A stretch of DNA of 44,290 nt. Origin: Marine Group I thaumarchaeote (GTDB lineage: Archaea > Thermoproteota > Nitrososphaeria > Nitrososphaerales > Nitrosopumilaceae). Where the stretch lies: positions 1 through 44,290 of the forward strand of contig JACATG010000010.1 of the NCBI GenBank assembly GCA_013390905.1, given 5' to 3'. Under the pieces are notes generated by a model. That model made no database searches. It was not told where the DNA came from and saw only the letters and a program-made list of their open reading frames with translations. Positions 1 to 6,749 of the stretch are shown here, in pieces (within the stretch, counting starts at the first letter, position 1; every line of letters starts with the position of its first letter). A program made the position numbers and the translations under genes.

Positions 1-1
1 A

Positions 2-205
2 CAACATGCAGCAGAGGCAGAAGGTATTGCTCAAGCAAATATTGCTGAAGCCAATGGTGAAGCAAAAGCAATATCAATTATCAATAGTGCACTAGCAAAC
101 AATCCACAATATCTAGAGTGGCTTAAAACACAACAATGGGATGGAAGATTACCATTGGTAGTTGGTGAAGGCGGAACACCATTTATCTCAATACCAACTG
201 GATAA
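2..205 (+). CDS. SPFH/band-7 (prohibitin-like) protein, C-terminal end
   Basis: Only the last 67 codons are in the window; the start lies upstream. The visible part begins with an Ala/Glu-rich helix (AEAEGIAQANIAEANGEAKA) followed by a segment with SALANNPQYLEWLKTQQWDGRLPLVVGEGGTP split over the tail. An alanine- and glutamate-rich coiled coil followed by a short Pro/Gly tail is typical of the C-terminus of band-7/SPFH membrane scaffold proteins. The fold itself is not in view, so the family call rests on this tail alone. The TAA stop is followed at once by the 26-bp tandem repeats. Confidence 0.6.
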   Translation, partial: QHAAEAEGIAQANIAEANGEAKAISIINSALANNPQYLEWLKTQQWDGRLPLVVGEGGTPFISIPTG

Positions 206-210
206 CTTTG

Positions 211-360
211 TTAAATTTTTAAATTAATTTTCAAAGTTAAATTTTTAAATTAATTTTCAAAGTTAAATTTTTAAATTAATTTTCAAAGTTAAATTTTTAA
301 ATTAATTTTCAAAGTTAAATTTTTAAATTAATTTTCAAAGTTAAATTTTTAAATTAATTT
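211..360. repeat. 26-bp tandem repeat, five full copies plus a partial
   Basis: The unit ttaaatttttaaattaat+tttcaaag (26 bp) occurs at 211, 237, 263, 289 and 315 without a mismatch, and a sixth copy from 341 is truncated at about 360. The array fills the gap between two convergent genes. The stop codon and last Asn codon of the gene on the minus strand (354-359) lie within the partial copy. A CTTTG at 206-210 is the inverted complement of the CAAAG closing the first copy, so the edge can form a hairpin. Confidence 0.95.
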
Positions 361-677
361 TTTTTACTAGGATCTGATTTGTCTCTTATTGTATCATACA
401 TTGAAAGGAACTTATCAGGTTCATGTTGTCTGTAACGTTTTTGCAGGCGTAAAATATCTTTTTCTGAAATTTCTTCCCCTTTGATAGCATAATATTCTTT
501 TATTATTTGAAATTGAGTTTTTTTAATATTGAATTCTCGTAGAGTGCCATTAACTGTTCTATTACACAAAAAATCATTAATCGCAAAACGATATATCAAA
601 TAACCTACAATTCCCACAATGGCAACTAATACTATGGGAATGATGAGTGCAGCTATCAAGTTTGGAAAAAATAACAT
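354..677 (-). CDS. small membrane-anchored hypothetical protein
   Basis: A 107-residue protein that I do not recognise. Residues about 6-31 form one strongly hydrophobic helix (LIAALIIPIVLVAIVGIVGYL), so it is probably anchored in the membrane with a charged soluble tail of about 75 residues containing a Lys/Glu/Arg-rich helical stretch (EEISEKDILRLQKRYRQ). The ATG start follows no clear ribosome site. Its stop codon lies inside the last copy of the 26-bp tandem repeat. Upstream, about 77 bp away, is one copy of a 45-bp dispersed repeat. No function can be given. Confidence 0.65.
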   Translation of the reverse strand: MLFFPNLIAALIIPIVLVAIVGIVGYLIYRFAINDFLCNRTVNGTLREFNIKKTQFQIIKEYYAIKGEEISEKDILRLQKRYRQHEPDKFLSMYDTIRDKSDPSKKN

Positions 678-753
678 AGTATTCTAATAATTTGCTTAGT
701 ATTTCATTGTATATATTTTGAAGAACATGTGGCTAGAATAATAATTGGTATGT

Positions 754-798
754 TTTTACCCATACAAAATTAGACTCAGCTAATTAGTTTCCTCTAAC
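754..798. repeat. 45-bp dispersed direct repeat, copy 1
   Basis: This 45-bp stretch (beginning tttttacccatacaaaatta) recurs at 1869-1913 with a single mismatch (c at 792, g at 1907). Copy 1 lies between two minus-strand genes; copy 2 lies at the broken 5' edge of a gene remnant. Confidence 0.9.
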
Positions 799-819
799 TG
801 AGTAATTTTAATAAGTTAG

Positions 820-1200
820 TCAGCGAGAATTACTTTTTTCTTTACTGATTTGTTCATCAGTGGTTCTATCATTATCAGTGTTTGTTAGAGCCCATTTTAC
901 AATATCATCTGTCTCGTTTTTTGCTTGTGCTAACTTTCTTATTTTTTTAAATCTCTGATTAAACGCTTTTCTTATTTTTTTAAATTCTTCCTGACTGATG
1001 AAGGATTCTGCTACTCGTTGTTTCCAATAATACTCCATGTCTTTTTCTAAATTATCCTCACCAAGTAAATTGTCATACATCATGACAAATTTATCATCAG
1101 AAGTATCAGGATATTTTATGAGAAATTGAACGAATTCAAAAGATGTCCATTCGCTGTTTGAATCATCTTTTATTTTCTTTTTTCTTCCAAACAAACCCAT
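820..1200 (-). CDS. hypothetical charged protein
   Basis: A soluble 126-residue protein with an ATG start and a basic N-terminus (MGLFGRKKKIKDD). The middle is helical and aromatic (WTSFEFVQFLIKYPDTSDDKF), followed by a Lys/Arg-rich helix around residues 70-92 and an acidic, Ser/Asn-rich tail. There is no Cys pair, no membrane segment and no recognised motif. It reads like a coding gene (even codon use, long open frame in AT-rich DNA). An 8-bp inverted repeat (1293-1321) sits about 95 bp before its start and could be an operator. Function unknown. Confidence 0.6.
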   Translation of the reverse strand: MGLFGRKKKIKDDSNSEWTSFEFVQFLIKYPDTSDDKFVMMYDNLLGEDNLEKDMEYYWKQRVAESFISQEEFKKIRKAFNQRFKKIRKLAQAKNETDDIVKWALTNTDNDRTTDEQISKEKSNSR

Positions 1201-1292
1201 ATCACAAACTCTGGAATCTCATTTAGTTAAGTATTCTCTACAGCAATTAGACACAAATTCCACAATTACCTAATACCCTATTGAAATTAAAT

Positions 1293-1321
1293 GGTATGAG
1301 GAAGATTAACTCACTCATACC
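1293..1321. promoter_or_regulatory. perfect 8-bp inverted repeat (possible operator)
   Basis: GGTATGAG at 1293-1300 and CTCATACC at 1314-1321 are perfect complements separated by 13 bp. The site lies between the divergent starts at 1200 (minus) and 1394 (plus), where a regulator could bind. A hairpin in a transcript is also possible. Confidence 0.35.
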
Positions 1322-1393
1322 TAAACACACAAACTGTTCGATACCATGATCAATTACAACTCAAACCCAAACTAATCAAGTCTAGTCGTTGAA

Positions 1394-1648
1394 ATGAACA
1401 TATCCTTGATACGCTGTATGTCCAAGAATTATTTTTCGCATATCAATATGAATTTGTTTAGAACAAAAGTTTGGAGTTTAGAAGAAATGGATGATGATGT
1501 GGATGCAGGATTTTGTCCGGATGTGAGAAATTCACCAGGGGAAAGATATGCTGTATCATCAGTTGGCATGCAAGTTTCTGATGATGTATTAGTTCCGCAA
1601 GTAATTGCAGAGAGTAGCATCCCTGATTCCATAATTTTAATTCAATAG
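1394..1648 (+). CDS. doubtful small hypothetical protein
   Basis: An 84-codon frame from ATG to TAG. From about residue 30 (EEMDDDVDAGFCPDVRNSPG) codon first positions are rich in G and A, the usual coding bias, so the plus strand looks more protein-like than the competing minus-strand frame at 1429-1632. The first 25 residues are less convincing, and the true start may be the later ATG at codon 32 (MDDDVDAG). No motif is recognised. It may be a remnant, because it abuts a decayed minus-strand gene. Confidence 0.3.
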   Translation: MNISLIRCMSKNYFSHINMNLFRTKVWSLEEMDDDVDAGFCPDVRNSPGERYAVSSVGMQVSDDVLVPQVIAESSIPDSIILIQ

Positions 1649-1652
1649 CTCT

Positions 1653-1871
1653 TTATGCAACTCCTTTTCCAAACTTTTTAGAAAAATCATTTTTAAAATT
1701 CTCTAAATTAATCTTGGTCTCTTGTGTCTTTTCAGATGGATTACATTTCTGACAAAGCTCACCCTTGAGAATCCATGATAATTGTGGTGACACGACAAAT
1801 CTTGTAGTGAGCGTATTGTTGAACAGTAAAACGCGAAAAGGTTCACCATCTTTGTATGTGAATGTATTTTT
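1653..1871 (-). pseudogene. headless gene remnant (3' part only)
   Basis: On the minus strand a frame of 72 codons runs from just inside the 45-bp repeat to a TAA at 1653-1655 and reads as good protein: FTYKDGEPFRVLLFNN, then TTRFVVSPQLSWILKGELCQKC and a charged tail ending FGKGVA. It has no ATG, GTG or TTG near its 5' end; an in-frame TAA at 1872-1874 closes it inside the repeat. The plain reading is that the 5' half of a gene was lost where copy 2 of the repeat now lies. The parent family is not recognised. Confidence 0.45.
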
Positions 1872-1913
1872 TTACCCATACAAAATTAGACTCAGCTAAT
1901 TAGTTTGCTCTAA
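1869..1913. repeat. 45-bp dispersed direct repeat, copy 2
   Basis: Matches 754-798 at 44 of 45 positions. It lies at the truncated 5' end of the minus-strand remnant at 1653-1871 and about 32 bp before the zinc-ribbon gene at 1946. Confidence 0.9.
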
Positions 1914-1945
1914 TTTTCAAACCGTTTAAATGAATAATTTACAGT

Positions 1946-2128
1946 ATGACGAATATGAAACAAGATTCATGTAGAACATGTGGAGCAGGATTAGAAGTAA
2001 TGAAAAAATGTAACGTTTGTTCTCAAGCAAATCAATTCTTCTGTCACAACTGTGGATATGAGGGTGAAGAACAAATTCATTTTCAATGTATGTTGATAAG
2101 CTGTAATCATGCCTTACTAGGCGCATAG
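1946..2128 (+). CDS. small multi-CxxC zinc-binding protein
   Basis: A 60-residue protein with eight cysteines: pairs C9/C12, C22/C25 and C33/C36 in CxxC form, plus C48 and C53. This spacing could hold two zinc ions in a rubredoxin-like or double zinc-ribbon fold. The order (SCRTCGAGLEVMKKCNVCSQ, then FFCHNCGYEGEEQ) is like that of stand-alone zinc ribbons that bind nucleic acid or protein partners; no catalytic residues are seen. ATG at 1946 is chosen; an ATG three codons later is possible. The partner is unknown. Confidence 0.7.
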   Translation: MTNMKQDSCRTCGAGLEVMKKCNVCSQANQFFCHNCGYEGEEQIHFQCMLISCNHALLGA

Positions 2129-2191
2129 ATAATTATTCTAAATTCATATAAAATTTGAAAATTTTATAACTAGTTTTTTAGAAATCATTCT

Positions 2192-2425
2192 ATGACTGAG
2201 AAAACTGATATTTCTGAACAAGATCTATTTGTGACAGAATTTCCAAAAAAGGGCTATAACATTGTAGATTATCTCCAGGGAAGAGTACATTTTGCATTAC
2301 TTGATGAAATGAAGCTGATGACAAAGTCTGGAATGACACAATCACAAATCAAAAAAACAATCCTATCTAATGTGACTGAGATCATAGATAACTTTGAACC
2401 CAAAAAAGAATCAAAAAGTCTTTGA
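2192..2425 (+). CDS. hypothetical 77-residue protein
   Basis: A soluble acidic protein from ATG (MTEKTDISEQDLFVTEFPKK). The central part (YNIVDYLQGRVHFALLDEMKLMTKSGMTQSQIKKTIL) is predicted helical, and the spacing SGMTQSQIKKTIL resembles part of a helix-turn-helix, although one motif this short is not proof. It follows the zinc-ribbon gene on the same strand by 63 bp and could share its transcript. No family is recognised. Confidence 0.55.
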   Translation: MTEKTDISEQDLFVTEFPKKGYNIVDYLQGRVHFALLDEMKLMTKSGMTQSQIKKTILSNVTEIIDNFEPKKESKSL

Positions 2426-2563
2426 TTTCATCATTGCTGATTCTGTCATGATGATTTTGTGGCATTTGCAATAACAGTTCGTATGGGGCATATCATGATC
2501 ATTTCTATACTTGCATTCTTTTGTGTGATCTATCATTGACAATTTTTAGAAACCAATATTGTG

Positions 2564-2956
2564 TTATGTTAAAGTTGGATCACTGCTTAATATGTTAAGT
2601 ATGTGTTCAACAATTTGTTTTTCACCTCCGCCATGAATCTCTGTTCGTATTTGATTAGTACCCAAGCTAACAAAGATTAGATTGTCTTCTCCCACGGGAA
2701 AAGTCATTCTTGTTATCTTTTCAAATGCTGCTATAGCATACAATCCCCTTCCAATTTTTGGAACTAATTCATTTCTTCCTTTCCAAGAAATTGCAGCTCT
2801 TTTGAGTGCTTCTGCAGTCTCTTTTTGAGACAGATAGTTTGTAACCCCAGGACGATGGTGTGTGGCAAGTATCTTTCCTTCATTATTACAAATTATACTG
2901 TGTCTGATGTTAGGATCCGAGTCCATTATTCTCTTTAAGAGTTTCATAAAATCCAT
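2564..2956 (-). CDS. roadblock/LC7-like protein (resembles DUF6659)
   Basis: A 130-residue protein with the alternating pattern of a roadblock/LC7 or longin-like fold: a first helix, strand IRHSIICNNEGKILATHH, helix LSQKETAEALKRA, strand GLYAIAAFEKITRMTFP, strand NLIFVSLGT and a C-terminal helix. Within this window it resembles two others: the protein at 39845-40231 and the fragment at 13371-13616. In archaea such domains often partner GTPases or signalling proteins. The DUF6659 name is from memory and the exact role is unknown. ATG start. Confidence 0.55.
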   Translation of the reverse strand: MDFMKLLKRIMDSDPNIRHSIICNNEGKILATHHRPGVTNYLSQKETAEALKRAAISWKGRNELVPKIGRGLYAIAAFEKITRMTFPVGEDNLIFVSLGTNQIRTEIHGGGEKQIVEHILNILSSDPTLT

Positions 2957-3052
2957 AATATTTTCTATGATCAGATATTACTTAAGAGATTCTTAGATTA
3001 CTATCTGTAAAAAACATTAAGAATTATTTTTGATTTTTATTATTTCCAAATT

Positions 3053-3529
3053 TTAACTGCTTTGTGAATTTGCAGTTTTTTCGTAAAAAAATTCTTGTTT
3101 TTCCAATTTTTTTTCAGAAATAATCCTACATTTTCTCATAGGAACCAAACTAGAAATTTGCTCATATGTACTCAAATCTATCATGTCTTTAGCATAAGCA
3201 ATCTGCAGAAGAGGTGGCCTTTCTTCAATCATTGGTTTTACTTGTTCATATCCACTACTTTGTTTCATTCCCGTTCTGAATAATCCAATTTGCTTGTCAC
3301 TCTTTGATATCTGTGGATCTTGGTAACAACAAATTGCATACTCGTCATCCTTTTTTTCAATAATTGTCAATCTTGTGAATTTTTCACTCCAACTCTCTAT
3401 TTCTTTAGCAATAGTGATGGCCTCTTCTTTATCCTCAAATACTGTTGTAACTACAAACCTCTCTTTTTCATATGCCCATAAAATTCCAAAGTCTCCATGC
3501 CAATTAATTTCAAAGGACATACATTTCAT
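3053..3529 (-). CDS. hypothetical soluble protein
   Basis: About 158 residues, not recognised. The N-terminal half alternates strands and helices (INWHGDFGILWAYEKERFVVTTVF, then DKEEAITIAKEIESWSEKF, then RLTIIEKKDDEYAICCYQD), consistent with a small alpha/beta domain. The C-terminal part is Lys/Glu-rich. ATG at 3529 is chosen over the TTG directly before it; ATG at about 3520 (MSFEINW) is equally plausible. No catalytic motif is visible and it stands alone, with gaps of about 100 bp on both sides. Confidence 0.55.
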   Translation of the reverse strand: MKCMSFEINWHGDFGILWAYEKERFVVTTVFEDKEEAITIAKEIESWSEKFTRLTIIEKKDDEYAICCYQDPQISKSDKQIGLFRTGMKQSSGYEQVKPMIEERPPLLQIAYAKDMIDLSTYEQISSLVPMRKCRIISEKKLEKQEFFYEKTANSQSS

Positions 3530-3671
3530 CAAGTAATTATCAAATTAATGCTTTCGAATTTTGAGATTATTAGTAATAATATAGAGATTTATTGTTTAGA
3601 TTTTGTTACAGAGCTTTGTTACTGATGATTTCTACGTAACTCATTAAATATCTCAAGTCTAGTGAGAGTCG

Positions 3672-4541
3672 TTGAGTACAGCAAAATTATTAACATATGA
3701 AGAAATGTCTACATCAGACCATTTTGAGAAATTACATTCAGAACTCGCATCTGTTCTAAATCTTGAAAAGTTAGAGGCACAACTTTATCTTCATTTGTTA
3801 AGAACAGGCCCAATTACTGCAAGTGCTTTAGCAAAAGAATTGGACATTGATAGGGCTAGATCTTATAGAATAATTGATAAGATGATTCGTGGTAACATAA
3901 TTTCAACTACATTTTCGAGTCCTAAACTTTGCATACCTATTAAACCTGAAGAAGCACTAAAACTAGCTTTAAAGAAGAAGTAAGAAGAGATTGAGATAAT
4001 AAAAAAATCCGGTAAAAACGTAATTTGTAATATTAATAATATTTTTACATCACATCATATTAGCCCTTTACCAACTTTTCGTGTTGTTCAAGGTAGATCT
4101 AATGTATATTTTGATATTGAACAGTTAATTGAAAATTCCTCCAATGTTGTTTATATTGCAACAACGCTGAAGGATGTTTCACAAATGTATCATACAAGCA
4201 TACCTGAAAAAATTACAATGTGTGAAAACAGAGGTGTGGAAGTTCGGTTAATTGTGGAAATGGATGATCCGTCTCTGGTTTCATTTGTAACTAGGTTTAA
4301 TGCAACTGCAACTAGGGTTGGAAAACTTCCATTTAAGGGAAGAATGGTAGTTGAAAAAGGAAAACAAACTATTTTGTCTGATGCTTTGCCAGACCAGTCA
4401 AATTCTCCATCACACTTTTCTTTAGTTACAAATTCATATAAAATTGTATGTAACATCTTTACTTTATGTTCTTTGATTTGGAAAAATTCAAAGAATCTAG
4501 ATACTATCGATGTCAAAAACTATACAGGGAAAAAACGATAA
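3672..4541 (+). pseudogene. TrmB-like transcription regulator interrupted by one in-frame stop
   Basis: Two open stretches, 3672-3983 and 3984-4541, lie in the same frame and are divided only by TAA at 3981-3983. The first part (from TTG) holds a winged helix: LNLEKLEAQLYLHLLRTG, ITASALAKELDIDRARSYRI, then a wing. The second part reads on without a break (EEIEIIKKSGKNVICNI, then VYIATTLKDVSQMYHTSIPE and VEVRLIVEMDDPSLVSF), the phospholipase-D-like sugar-sensor type C-terminal domain of TrmB regulators. Together they make about 289 residues, the normal TrmB size. Either the gene is dead by a point mutation or it makes a short DNA-binding protein. An ATG at about 4185 could restart the second half. 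Confidence 0.7.
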
Positions 4542-4592
4542 TTAATAGATAAATTTTCTTAACACCTCTTAATGGAAAATCAACTAAATGTT

Positions 4593-4766
4593 TTAATTTT
4601 CATTGGTAATTTTTTGCAAAATACAATTACAATGCTCTCTTGATCCACAAAAGAGACAATTACAATCACAGTAAATTAATGCCTGTTGACATGATACACA
4701 TTTTATATATTCTGCAAAATCTTCCCTCAAATAATCTCGTCTCTCATGAGTAATAATGCTGAACAA
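4593..4766 (-). CDS. small cysteine-rich zinc-binding protein
   Basis: A 57-codon frame ending in TAA at 4593. It carries a dense Cys cluster: KCVSCQQ, then YCDCNCLFCGSREHCNC. Seven to eight cysteines and a His in about 30 residues strongly suggest metal binding. No ATG exists in frame; TTG at 4764-4766 is the best start, with an in-frame TAG a few codons upstream. The Cys density in AT-rich DNA is hard to explain by chance. The protein may function as a zinc knuckle or a metal carrier; neither can be decided here. Confidence 0.5.
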   Translation of the reverse strand: MFSIITHERRDYLREDFAEYIKCVSCQQALIYCDCNCLFCGSREHCNCILQKITNEN

Positions 4767-4881
4767 AATTGATGAGTGCTATGATAGAAATTCTAAAAAT
4801 TAGTTTTATTTTTTTATCTTAATTAAACAAATGTATACAGAATCACTGTAATTTCTTTTATAGCTTGAGCCTGATATGATG

Positions 4882-4941
4882 TTGACGGCTTCGTTTAGTA
4901 GTCTAGGCATGCTATAAACGACTACTATTCCAAGACGTCAA
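4882..4941. other. nested inverted repeat, possible 3' hairpin
   Basis: TTGACG (4882-4887) pairs with CGTCAA (4936-4941), and inside it TAGTAGTC (4896-4903) pairs with GACTACTA (4920-4927), with 8-nt strands between on both sides and a 16-nt loop. The element begins exactly after the stop codon of the minus-strand gene at 4942-5091, so it may form in that gene's 3' UTR or act as a terminator or RNA. Its TTGACGGC edge is shared with other intergenic sites. Confidence 0.5.
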
Positions 4942-5091
4942 TTAATTTAATTTTTTTAACAATGCCTCTGCGGGTGATTTTTCTTTGTTTAATTCCCAAT
5001 GCCAACTGTGATGTTTCTTCCAATGTTTATCCAATTCTTCTGTCGTTGGTGCTTTTCCGAGTGGCGATCCACATAATTTACATTGCTTCAT
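4942..5091 (-). CDS. 49-residue zinc-finger-like microprotein
   Basis: ATG at 5089-5091 to TAA at 4942-4944. The protein starts MKQCKLCGSPLGKAP and continues EELDKHWKKHHSWHWELN, so a CxxC pair is followed about 20 residues later by several His. This gives a C2H2-like metal site. It ends with a short Lys/Leu helix. Clean start, coding-like codons and metal ligands make it a probable real gene despite its size. Its stop is immediately followed by the hairpin at 4882-4941. The partner (nucleic acid or protein) is unknown. Confidence 0.6.
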   Translation of the reverse strand: MKQCKLCGSPLGKAPTTEELDKHWKKHHSWHWELNKEKSPAEALLKKLN

Positions 5092-5170
5092 TTTTTGAAT
5101 CCTTTGATTTTTTCCTCTTTTGTTTAATTATGGGATGACATTGTACTGGTAAATTTTCATCACTATCCAT
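5078..5170 (-). CDS. possible 30-residue ORF overlapping the next gene
   Basis: ATG at 5168-5170 opens a frame MDSDENLPVQCHPIIKQKRK and ends at 5078, overlapping the start of the zinc-finger microprotein by 14 bp in another frame. The frame stays open upstream for a further 13 or so codons (ILHNFKLKW) without a start, which could mean a lost 5' end. The overlap would suit translational coupling. It is weak evidence, because a 30-codon frame can be chance. Confidence 0.22.
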   Translation of the reverse strand: MDSDENLPVQCHPIIKQKRKKSKDSKNEAM

Positions 5171-5208
5171 CCATTTGAGTTTAAAATTGTGTAAAATTAA
5201 GAGTTTTG

Positions 5209-5538
5209 TTATTTTTTCTTTTTATTAAACGAAGCGTACTTCTCTCTTTTTCTTTTCATTTCTAAACCTCTAATTTGGTATGTCTTTCCAGTTTCACAAA
5301 GTTTCATTTCTCCAGTAATTTCATCATGGATAGATTCTAGTAAGTTATTGGATAACAGCTCACCTACAATGTCCCATGCTCTGCTTTCTGAAATTTCAAA
5401 TTTATATGAGATTGTTGAAACTTTGGTAAAATAACCATTTTGTGAATTTCTTAAAATAAATTGTTCAATTTTTTGTTCCCTAGTCAAAGAAGGCTCTCTT
5501 CTTTTGAATCTTCTAAATGATTTTCTCTCTGACAACAT
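5209..5538 (-). CDS. winged helix-turn-helix protein
   Basis: A 109-residue basic protein. After an Arg/Lys-rich N-terminus (SERKSFRRFKRREPSLTRE), residues about 24-70 match a winged helix: helix KIEQFILRNSQNGYFTKVS, helix ISYKFEISESRAWDIVGEL with the recognition helix, then a helix LLSNNLLESI and wing. The tail is Lys-rich. No sensor domain is present, so it is probably a DNA-binding protein of MarR/ArsR-like scale or a nucleoid-associated factor. ATG start. It lies between two small minus-strand genes, possibly in one transcript with them. Confidence 0.55.
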   Translation of the reverse strand: MLSERKSFRRFKRREPSLTREQKIEQFILRNSQNGYFTKVSTISYKFEISESRAWDIVGELLSNNLLESIHDEITGEMKLCETGKTYQIRGLEMKRKREKYASFNKKKK

Positions 5539-5570
5539 TTTTTTTAATATTTTCTAGTATTTTAGCTAAA

Positions 5571-6161
5571 TCATTTGGAATGCATTGTATCAGGATCGTC
5601 ATTTCCAGGCAAATATTTATCCCCAAGTTTATTTTTCATTTTTTCATCAAATTCTTCTTGAAGTCTTGTAAGATAGATTTCAGCTTCTGTCTCATCATCT
5701 GGAATTCCTGTATCTATATTATAATTGAAACCAGTTGCCAAATGATAAAATTCCTCAAAGAATTCTTTACAATCAATTACATCTGTTTTAGCATCTATTG
5801 ATATTACCAGACAATTATTGTCTATTCTAAAGTTGAGACAAAATTCCTCCTCAATCATAGTATCTACTATAACTGCCATCAGATATGCCACATATTGCTC
5901 CTCTAACTTACGTTTTCCCTTATTTACAATCCATAATTCATTACCATCTGACAAATGATCAAAAGTTCTGACTGCCATATCTCGAATATCTGAATCGGGA
6001 TATGCTAATTTGGAATTCCACGATTTTTCATCATAATTTCCTGGTTCAACGTATAATGCATCAAATGTTAAATTTTCATTTAGTTGTTCAAATTCCCATA
6101 TCTGTTTGTTAGTCCACATGGGTGAAAAATCTGCGATTAATTTTTTTGATATCTGATCCAT
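5571..6161 (-). CDS. hypothetical acidic soluble protein
   Basis: A 196-residue acidic protein, not recognised. It contains aromatic motifs in the first part (FSPMWTNKQIWEFEQLNENL), a middle helix (DIRDMAVRTFDHLSDGNELW), then a strand-rich segment (EEEFCLNFRIDNNCLVISID) and an acidic, helical tail (EAEIYLTRLQEEFDEKMKNK). There is no membrane segment or metal cluster. Good codon use and length support a real gene. It precedes the winged-helix gene by 32 bp on the same strand, so co-transcription is possible. Confidence 0.6.
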   Translation of the reverse strand: MDQISKKLIADFSPMWTNKQIWEFEQLNENLTFDALYVEPGNYDEKSWNSKLAYPDSDIRDMAVRTFDHLSDGNELWIVNKGKRKLEEQYVAYLMAVIVDTMIEEEFCLNFRIDNNCLVISIDAKTDVIDCKEFFEEFYHLATGFNYNIDTGIPDDETEAEIYLTRLQEEFDEKMKNKLGDKYLPGNDDPDTMHSK

Positions 6162-6202
6162 CGAATATTTCTAATTTGTCTATTGTTTAACTTTATCTTG
6201 AA

Positions 6203-6409
6203 CTAATTATTAATTCCTGATTTGAGAAACTCTAACGTACATTCAGTAAGTTCTTTACTGGAGTGTTTTTTGATTTTGTGTTTACAATTAGGACAAACAC
6301 CTGGTTGCACTTCTGCAAATTCTTCACTTACTTGTTTCATGCAACATTCCATTAATTCTGCTGTAGAATGTGATTCCATTGCAAGCTTACATGTGGGACA
6401 TTCTATCAT
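6203..6409 (-). CDS. tandem zinc-ribbon microprotein with internal duplication
   Basis: 68 residues made of two copies of one motif with a 35-residue period: CPTCKLAMESHSTAELMEC (C4, C7, H14, C22) and CPNCKHKIKKHSSKELTEC (C39, C42, H49, C57). Each half offers CxxC, a His and a Cys as ligands, so two zinc ions are likely. The near-identity in ligand spacing indicates internal duplication. It is divergent from the zinc-binding gene at 6481 on the other strand; the shared gap is AT-rich and contains a TATA-like tract. Binding partner unknown. Confidence 0.7.
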   Translation of the reverse strand: MIECPTCKLAMESHSTAELMECCMKQVSEEFAEVQPGVCPNCKHKIKKHSSKELTECTLEFLKSGINN

Positions 6410-6440
6410 ATTCCAAGTCTTATTATCTAAATTTCTTACT

Positions 6441-6453
6441 TATAATATATATT
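6441..6453 (+). promoter_or_regulatory. TATA-like promoter element
   Basis: The tract tataatatatatt at 6441-6453 lies about 30 bp before the first in-frame codon of the gene at 6481, the spacing expected for archaeal TATA boxes with leaderless or near-leaderless transcripts. Confidence 0.4.
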
Positions 6454-6480
6454 TCATTTTTCAAAAATTCTACTAGGAAT

Positions 6481-6729
6481 ATATCAAAAAAATTTCAAAA
6501 TAAATTACAATGTGTTTGTGATAATAATGTACTTTTTGAAGTCATTAATGAGATAGAATGTGATTTTGGGGTTCATACTGTAATTCAGTGTACTAATTGT
6601 CAGGAACTTTTTTCAGTTGATAAAAAGTGCTCTGCGTTTAAAAATATTTTTGAACTCTTAAAAATTAATACTAAATTATATTCTAAAAAAGAAAAATTTG
6701 ATTATTTATCAAATTCTCATCCGTTTTAA
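6481..6729 (+). CDS. zinc-binding protein with an unusual (ATA) or lost start
   Basis: The frame reads SKKFQNKLQCVCDNNVLFEV, then IECDFGVHTVIQCTNCQELFSVDKKCSAF and a basic helical tail. CxC and CxxC pairs plus another Cys suggest zinc binding. No ATG, GTG or TTG lies between the promoter and the first conserved-looking residue. The codon before Ser is ATA at 6481-6483, exactly where an ATG would give MSKK. Upstream ATGs near 6388 would add hydrophobic residues from within the divergent gene. Either ATA is used, the start was mutated, or the gene is inactive. Confidence 0.5.
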   Translation: MSKKFQNKLQCVCDNNVLFEVINEIECDFGVHTVIQCTNCQELFSVDKKCSAFKNIFELLKINTKLYSKKEKFDYLSNSHPF

Positions 6730-6749
6730 ATTATTTACTCAGATTATGA

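Noticed and set aside
211-360. CRISPR array
   Set aside because: Units are directly abutting 26-bp copies with no variable spacers.
1429-1632. Minus-strand 67-codon frame opposite 1394-1648
   Set aside because: First codon positions lack the G/A bias seen in the plus frame; probably a shadow, although its position after the remnant is operon-like.
2484-2540. 18-residue hydrophobic ORF (MGHIMIISILAFFCVIYH)
   Set aside because: Too short, with no supporting signal; could be chance in AT-rich sequence.
4190-4516. Minus-strand 108-codon frame
   Set aside because: Shadow of the second half of the TrmB-like gene, which has clear domain content in the plus frame.
4857-4945. Box C/D small RNA
   Set aside because: A TGATGT and a CTGA occur nearby but full C, D, C' and D' boxes with proper spacing are not present.
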